Shown here: positions 60,027 through 64,000 of the stretch, piece after piece | Layout: each line of letters starts with the position of its first letter | How positions within the stretch are numbered: position 1 is the stretch's first letter | NCBI GenBank assembly: GCA_900550865.1 | Contig: URTM01000003.1 | Coordinates: 54,609 to 118,608 of the forward strand | DNA length: 64,000 nucleotides | Origin: an uncultured Dorea sp. | GTDB lineage: Bacteria; Bacillota; Clostridia; Lachnospirales; Lachnospiraceae | Direction of reading: 5' to 3' | Program-made: the position numbers and the translations under genes | The notes under the pieces: generated by a model | Told to the model about the DNA's origin: nothing | What the model saw: only the letters and a program-made list of their open reading frames with translations | Databases searched by the model: none

Positions 60027-60162
60027 TCTCGATTTTTCGTGATTGCACTTTAAAGTATATACGATTTTTCGAGAATGTCAACCTGTTTTTCTCGATTTTT
60101 TGAGATTTTTATTTTATTTTCGGTGACATTATATTGATTTTTCGAGATTTTAATGTTATTAT
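60027..60162. promoter_or_regulatory. Lysis-lysogeny switch: four operators and two divergent promoters
   Basis: The 16-bp palindromic pattern TCTCGATTTTTCGAGA occurs, imperfectly, at 60027-60042, about 60061-60074, 60090-60105 and about 60135-60147. Minus promoter for cro: TTGACA (60076-60081), 16 bp, TATACT (60054-60059), with operator 2 in the spacer. Plus promoter for the repressor: TTGATT (60134-60139), 17 bp, TATTAT (60157-60162), overlapped by operator 4. Confidence 0.75.
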
Positions 60163-60195
60163 CAAATCATCAACAAAGAAAGGAGTTAACTTTAC

Positions 60196-60522
60196 ATGAA
60201 TGAATTAGAATCTAATGTGAAAGCACTCATCATAGATAGATACGGAAGTATGAAAAAATTTTCCGAAAAAATAGATATGCCGTGGACTACCTTAGATAGT
60301 ATTCTAAAAAGAGGTATTGCCAATTCCAACATAACAAATGTTTTAAAAATCACACGTGAGTTGGGATTAGATTCTGAGAAACTGGTAGATGGTATAATTG
60401 TTTTCACACAAGATGAACCAACTACCCTTGCAGCTCACTTCGATGGTGATGAATACACAGAATCTGAATTAGATGAAATCCGTCAGTTTGCTGAATTCGT
60501 AAAAAATAAACGAGTTAAGTAA
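60196..60522 (+). CDS. CI-like prophage repressor
   Basis: A 108-residue repressor with an N-terminal HTH (VKALIIDRYGSMKKFSEKIDMPWTTLDSILKRGIANSNITNVLKITRELGLDSEKLVDG) and a short acidic C-terminus (YTESELDEIRQFAEFVKNKR). It lacks a LexA/S24 self-cleavage domain. Induction must therefore come from elsewhere, probably from the ImmA-like protease gene 45 bp downstream. AAGGAG precedes the ATG. Confidence 0.86.
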   Translation: MNELESNVKALIIDRYGSMKKFSEKIDMPWTTLDSILKRGIANSNITNVLKITRELGLDSEKLVDGIIVFTQDEPTTLAAHFDGDEYTESELDEIRQFAEFVKNKRVK

Positions 60523-60567
60523 TTTATAGGACAGCTTATCTGATATACTCGAGCGGGAGGTGTTTGT

Positions 60568-61035
60568 ATGAATACATATGAGAAGCTACAGGAAGAAGCC
60601 TGCAAAGACGGTATAGATGTTATTGATTATCCTTTTAAAAGCAAAAAAATAAAGGGATTATATTGTGATGGTACCATTGCTATCAAAGACAATATAGATA
60701 CAACCGCGGAAAAAGCCTGCGTTCTGGCAGAAGAACTCGGTCATCATTATACTTCTGTTGGTAATATTATCGACATGGAATATACCGGTAATCGAAAACA
60801 GGAACGGCAGGCAAGGCTCTGGGGATATAACCGCAGCATTGGATTATTCGGTCTGATCAGAGCCTATGAACATGGTTGTAAAGATAAATATGAAATTGCA
60901 GAGTATTTAGATGTTACAGAAGAATATCTGGAAGACTGCATTAACTGTTACCAGGATAAATACGGGGAATACAAAACTGTAGATAACTACACAATTTATT
61001 TTATCCCTAACTTGATGATATTTAAGAAAATATAA
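60568..61035 (+). CDS. ImmA/IrrE-like anti-repressor metallopeptidase
   Basis: A 155-residue protein (DUF955 family). The core TAEKACVLAEELGHHYTSVGNIID matches the family active-site helix, although the usual HExxH reads EExxHH (EELGHH). The first zinc ligand is thus changed, a variant common in this subgroup. NRKQERQARLWGYNR follows. It is co-oriented with the CI-like gene and is expected to cleave it on induction, by analogy with ImmR/ImmA of ICEBs1. GGGAGGTG precedes the ATG. Confidence 0.85.
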   Translation: MNTYEKLQEEACKDGIDVIDYPFKSKKIKGLYCDGTIAIKDNIDTTAEKACVLAEELGHHYTSVGNIIDMEYTGNRKQERQARLWGYNRSIGLFGLIRAYEHGCKDKYEIAEYLDVTEEYLEDCINCYQDKYGEYKTVDNYTIYFIPNLMIFKKI

Positions 61036-61177
61036 TATATAACTTGATTCATCCAGTATCTCTAACCATAAATACACTGCCCTCTTGATACGAAAGTATT
61101 TATATGGCGGAGATATCTGATTGAATAAATAAACTCTGGAAAAAACATTTGAAACAAATAAAATGAAAGGAAAACTT

Positions 61178-61759
61178 ATGAAAAAGAAAATCGTAGCCAT
61201 ATTGCTTGCCAGCACAATGGCATTGTCATTATCTGCATGTGGAGGATCTGGATCAGATTCATCGAATTCTAATACCCAAGCAGAAAAAACAACAAAATCT
61301 TCTGATTCATCGGATAAGAATAGTTTCGATCAGGAAACTACTGATGAAACCGAAGCGTCTGATTCATCAACAGAATCTAGCGAAAATACAGATTCATTTT
61401 CACCTATCGGTGATAGCCTAGCGATAGATTTTGACATTACTGCTGAACCAACAGATTTTCCAAAAGATACAACTGGAAAATGGCGAAAAACTATGATTGC
61501 TGAATCTGGCATTGAATTTCAAAATTATGCTTTGAATTATTATAAAAAATATTTCAAATCTAACGATGAGGTTCATGTAATTTACAACTTTTCTACCAGA
61601 ACAGTAACTTGCATAACCTGTATGGGAAATCTGCTTTCTGTTCGTGTAATGGACTATGTTGACAAAGAGGAACATGATGCAAGTGCTGCCTGTGGCGGAA
61701 TTTTGCTTGCTGAATATCAAGTTAACATTGAAACTGGTGCAATAGAAAAAATTCAATAA
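61178..61759 (+). CDS. Prophage-encoded lipoprotein
   Basis: A 193-residue exported lipoprotein: MKKKIVAILLASTMALSLSAC carries a signal peptide with lipobox LSAC. A Ser/Asp/Thr-rich linker follows (to about residue 75), then a compact domain with FDITAEPTDFPKDTTGKWRKTMIAESGIEFQNYALNYYKKYFKSNDEVHVIYNFSTRTVTCI. AAAGGA before ATG 61178 excludes the start five codons upstream. It lies between lysogeny genes and integrase, the classic place for lysogenic-conversion genes. A surface or exclusion role is inferred. Confidence 0.77.
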   Translation: MKKKIVAILLASTMALSLSACGGSGSDSSNSNTQAEKTTKSSDSSDKNSFDQETTDETEASDSSTESSENTDSFSPIGDSLAIDFDITAEPTDFPKDTTGKWRKTMIAESGIEFQNYALNYYKKYFKSNDEVHVIYNFSTRTVTCITCMGNLLSVRVMDYVDKEEHDASAACGGILLAEYQVNIETGAIEKIQ

Positions 61760-61765
61760 AAAAAT

Positions 61766-61790
61766 CCCCGGTGTCTACCAAACACCAGGG
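61766..61790. terminator. Terminator after the lipoprotein gene
   Basis: Nine-base arms with one mismatch around a 7-base loop. Strong T-run on the minus side and a weaker one on the plus side. A second small hairpin (61871-61887) followed by TTATTTTT lies before the integrase. Confidence 0.55.
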
Positions 61791-61904
61791 AAAATCCCGA
61801 GTAATATATACGGCGAAGGATTCGCTCGATACAGTACTCCCTCAACAAGAATATTGTATCACAAAAATCCAGCACCGTATAGGTGTTATTTTTGTACCCA
61901 TTTT

Positions 61905-61926
61905 TGTGCGACGTCGCACATATAAT
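61905..61926 (+). promoter_or_regulatory. Palindrome and -10-like element in the integrase leader
   Basis: TGTGCGACGTCGCACA (61905-61920) is a perfect 16-bp palindrome, and its near copy lies at 28354. Overlapping its end is CATATAAT (61919-61926), which fits a sigma-A -10 (TATAAT) and is one base from the sigma-E -10 CATACAAT. No convincing -35 is seen. Confidence 0.45.
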
Positions 61927-61943
61927 TACAGGAAGGTGATACA

Positions 61944-63425
61944 ATGAGCGTAAAATATGCATACGGCTACATCCGGGTATCCACTCATGATCAAGAAGAG
62001 ATCTCTCCGGACTCCCAGGAGCATCTCCTCCGGGACTATGCAACCAAGAACAATATTGTAATCCTGAAGATCTTCACGGACCTAGGTATCTCCGGAAGAA
62101 AAGCCAACAAGCGTCCCAGCTTTCAGGAGATGATCGGACTGGCCAAGGGTGATGATCATCCGGTTGATCAAATCCTGGTATGGAAGTTCTCCAGGTTCGC
62201 CAGGAATCAGGAAGAATCTATCGTTTATAAATCCCTGCTGAAGAAACAGCACAATGTAGATGTCGTGAGCGTGTCTGAGCCACTCTCCGACAATCCTTTC
62301 GGCTCACTGATCGAACGTATCATCGAATGGATGGACGAATACTACTCTATCCGATTATCCGGCGAAGTTCTCCGCGGCATGAAAGAAAACGCAGCTCGTG
62401 GAGCTTTTCAGGGAGCTGCACCTTTTGGTTACAAGACGGTTGATAAGACACTTGTGATTGATCCGGAAAAAGCAGATATTGTCCGGCACGTATTTAACAT
62501 GTATGCAAATGAAAAATTAAGTGTATTTGACATTGCCCGGTATCTGAACAACTTAGGATTGCGGACAATTCGTGGAAATCTCTTCGAACGGCGCACGGTC
62601 GAATACATGCTGAAGAATCCTACCTATTGCGGAATGATCCATTGGAATAAGACGGAAAACGCAACACACAGTATTAAAAATAAGGATGAATGGATTGTAA
62701 GCCAGGGACAACACCCCGCTATCATTTCACAGGAACTATTCGACACCACGCAGGAACGGCTGAAAGCAACCCGCCGACCATCCCGCCGACGTGAACGCCC
62801 ATCCTCTACATATAAGCACTGGCTTTCCGGACTTATGAAATGCCCTGCTTGCGGAAAGACATTATCTGCCTGCACTCAAAAAAGAGTCAATGGCGAAAAG
62901 TACGCCTACTTCTCTTGTTACGGATATGCTCACGGACAATGTGATAAAGCTCACGGTGTGAGTTCATTGGTGCTGGAACCGGAAGTTTTAGCCAGTATCA
63001 AAGAGATCCTGGATACCGGAAATATTTCCTATGAATTACACGATTATCAGCCCACAGAAGCCGTTGACGAACGAAGTATTATAAGAGATCGCTTAAACAG
63101 TTTAACAAGCAAAGAGGAACGAATAAAGGCTTCCTACAGGGAAGGAATCGACACTCTGGAGGAATATAAAAGCAATAAAGCAATTCTTCAAAAAGAACGG
63201 GATAATTTGGAAGAACAATTAAAAGAACTGGAAGGACAAAATCCGGAACCGGATCAGGATCCAACCGGCGATATGTTATTGAAAGTTCGAAGCGTCTATG
63301 ATATTCTTATTTCAGATAGTTATACATACGTTCAGAAGAACGAAGCTCTGAAACAGATCGTTGATAAGATTATTTATGATAAAGAGTCAGATTCTTTGAA
63401 AATTTATTTTTTTCTATGTCGTTAA
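61944..63425 (+). CDS. int: Large serine integrase of the prophage
   Basis: A 493-residue serine recombinase that joins attP and attB and, with a directionality factor, reverses the reaction. The catalytic domain starts AYGYIRVSTHDQ (nucleophile Ser in RVS) with VWKFSRFARNQEE and LIERIIEWMDEYYSIRLSGEVLRGM. The recombinase domain follows (IARYLNNLGLRTIRGNLFERRTVEYMLKNPTYCG). The zinc ribbon has CPACGKTL and FSCYGYAHGQCD. A coiled coil (ERIKASYREGIDTLEEYKSNK..LEEQLKELEG) precedes the end. AGGAAGGTG precedes the ATG. It lies 56 bp from the attR core. Confidence 0.97.
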   Translation: MSVKYAYGYIRVSTHDQEEISPDSQEHLLRDYATKNNIVILKIFTDLGISGRKANKRPSFQEMIGLAKGDDHPVDQILVWKFSRFARNQEESIVYKSLLKKQHNVDVVSVSEPLSDNPFGSLIERIIEWMDEYYSIRLSGEVLRGMKENAARGAFQGAAPFGYKTVDKTLVIDPEKADIVRHVFNMYANEKLSVFDIARYLNNLGLRTIRGNLFERRTVEYMLKNPTYCGMIHWNKTENATHSIKNKDEWIVSQGQHPAIISQELFDTTQERLKATRRPSRRRERPSSTYKHWLSGLMKCPACGKTLSACTQKRVNGEKYAYFSCYGYAHGQCDKAHGVSSLVLEPEVLASIKEILDTGNISYELHDYQPTEAVDERSIIRDRLNSLTSKEERIKASYREGIDTLEEYKSNKAILQKERDNLEEQLKELEGQNPEPDQDPTGDMLLKVRSVYDILISDSYTYVQKNEALKQIVDKIIYDKESDSLKIYFFLCR

Positions 63426-63429
63426 GAAT

Positions 63430-63464
63430 GCCCGCAAACCCAGTAAAATCAAGGGTTTGCGGGC
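63430..63464. terminator. Hairpin between integrase and attR
   Basis: Perfect 12-bp stem (63430-63441 and 63453-63464) with an 11-base loop and no T-run. It directly abuts the attP arm at 63465. It may end the integrase message or mark the att region. Confidence 0.6.
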
Positions 63465-63498
63465 ACTTTATACGTTATTGAAGTTCGGTGGACCGGAT
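63465..63498 (+). repeat. attR: 13-bp phage arm plus 17-bp core
   Basis: Arm ACTTTATACGTTA (63465-63477) is the exact reverse complement of 27285-27297 beyond attL. Core AGTTCGGTGGACCGGAT at 63482-63498. In the reconstituted attP the two arms are 26 bp apart and centre on GG inside the core, which is the likely crossover dinucleotide. Confidence 0.9.
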
Positions 63499-63822
63499 GG
63501 TGAACTTGGCGCTGCGATGCGCTATCTCGCGCAGAGATATACTATGCCTTATAAGGAAGTTACCGGAATCCTGACCGATATCGGCACAGAAGAACTGGCA
63601 CATCTTGAAATTATCTGTGCCATTGTACACCAGCTCACCCGTAACCTGACTCCGGAACAGCTTGAAAAATCTGGTTTTGATAAATATTATGTTGACCACA
63701 CACTTGCTCTCTGGCCACAGGCAGCCAGTGGCACTCCTTGGAGTGCTACAACATTCCAGTCTAAAGGTGATCCAATTACGGATCTTCATGAAGATATGGC
63801 TGCCGATGGTACGATTGTGTAA
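63484..63822 (+). pseudogene. cotJC: cotJC middle fragment between two insertions
   Basis: From the core it reads FGGPDGELGAAMRYLAQRYT, MPYKEVTGILTDIGTEELAHLE, IVHQLTRNLTPEQL and GDPITDLHEDMAAD, typical CotJC with the di-metal helix motif EELAHLE. After the D codon it is replaced by GTIV and a stop, because a second element enters at 63805-63806. Joined to the 5' piece it would give 136 genuine residues of about 190. The missing C-terminal quarter must lie beyond the second element, outside the window. Confidence 0.93.
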
Positions 63823-63858
63823 AGACAACATTGAGGTTTTAAAAGATAGTTCCCAATA

Positions 63859-63881
63859 ATCTGGCATACTAGCTGCCAGAT
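63859..63881 (-). terminator. Hairpin after the second recombinase gene
   Basis: ATCTGGCA/TGCCAGAT, 8-bp perfect stem with a 7-base loop, 10 bp downstream of the recombinase stop. Confidence 0.5.
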
Positions 63882-63890
63882 ATGAGAACT

Positions 63891-63998
63891 TTAGAAATTC
63901 CAATGTATCTCAATAGGTACTTCCTTAGTTACAGGGTCTTTCTTACCAACCAATACATAATCAATCAGCTTTTCAACCGTTTCCCTGTCTAAGTGTTC
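63891..63998 (-). CDS. Serine recombinase of the second element, C-terminal 35 residues
   Basis: The visible frame reads EHLDRETVEKLIDYVLVGKK, DPVTKEVPIEIHWNF, then TAA. The pattern L-(T/D)RE.V..LID...V..K......VEI.W.F is the standard end of large transposon serine recombinases (TnpX/TndX style). It is unlike the prophage integrase C-terminus, so this is a different enzyme. The rest lies beyond the window. Confidence 0.82.
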   Translation of the reverse strand, partial: EHLDRETVEKLIDYVLVGKKDPVTKEVPIEIHWNF

Positions 63999-64000
63999 AA

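Larger units (their letters stand above)
27263..63498. mobile_element. Temperate siphophage prophage inserted in cotJC (about 36.2 kb)
   Basis: It is bounded by the 17-bp attL and attR cores. Functional order from right to left is integration, lysogeny control, recombination/replication, late regulator, packaging, head, tail, baseplate, lysis. Nearly all early and late genes are on the minus strand, while integrase, repressor, ImmA and cargo genes are on the plus strand. The minor capsid gene is broken, so the prophage may not yield infectious particles. The site, a mother-cell coat gene entered by a serine recombinase, parallels known sporulation intervening elements. Confidence 0.95.
63805..64000. 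mobile_element. Second integrative element in cotJC (left end only)
   Basis: The cotJC sequence ends at GA (63805-63806) and non-homologous DNA starts. The end carries the 3' part of a serine recombinase gene reading toward the junction, as in Tn4451/Tn5397-type elements, whose recombinases exchange at a GA dinucleotide. The size and cargo are outside the window. Confidence 0.8.

Noticed and set aside
1..64000. tRNA, rRNA and CRISPR arrays
   Set aside because: No cloverleaf-type sequence, ribosomal sequence or regularly spaced repeats were seen on either strand. The 10-bp repeats at 23841 are MraZ boxes.

Overview
The window is a low-GC, endospore-forming Firmicute chromosome. The cotJ genes, the spoIIGA-sigE and sigG genes and the style of the mra/fts/mur cluster suggest a gut Lachnospiraceae-type clostridium. 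The species is not identified.

Chromosomal core (1-27.3 kb). A spoVT start, yqeY, a PrsA-type foldase lipoprotein, mfd and pth come first. Then follow a HAD phosphatase, sigG, a beta-CASP metallo-hydrolase, sigE and spoIIGA. On the same (minus) strand lies the division and wall cluster, transcribed as mraZ-rsmH-ftsL-PBP(SpoVD-like)-PBP-mraY-murD-ftsW-ftsQ-ftsZ. Five tandem MraZ boxes lie just downstream of a good sigma-A promoter. A DegV protein, a second SEDS protein and the plus-strand cotJA-cotJB-cotJC spore coat operon follow.

Prophage (27,263-63,498, about 36.2 kb). A temperate siphophage interrupts cotJC at codon 33. The two ends share a 17-bp core that lies in the same cotJC reading frame on both sides, so exact excision would rejoin the gene. 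From right to left it holds: a large serine integrase (plus strand), a lipoprotein, an ImmA-like protease, a CI-like repressor and divergent Cro with four operators; many small early genes; YqaJ exonuclease, RecT, RusA and a replication protein; a methyltransferase and an ArpU-like regulator; terminases, portal, a MuF-type minor capsid protein, scaffold, capsid, connectors, tail, tape measure and a baseplate protein with an SGNH hydrolase; holin and amidase. Several cargo genes have their own promoters or terminators.

A second mobile element (63,805 to beyond the window) interrupts the same cotJC gene at about codon 136. It is marked by the C-terminus of another serine recombinase. cotJC is therefore in at least three pieces. 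The arrangement recalls skin/sigK and SP-beta/spsM, where a serine recombinase rebuilds a mother-cell gene during sporulation. sigE, the expected activator of cotJ, is also in this window.

Inside the prophage the minor capsid gene is itself split by a 1.3-kb cassette carrying an HNH-AP2 homing-type endonuclease and a ribbon-helix-helix gene. Its downstream part has an in-frame TGA and ends in a toxin-like domain followed by a putative immunity gene.
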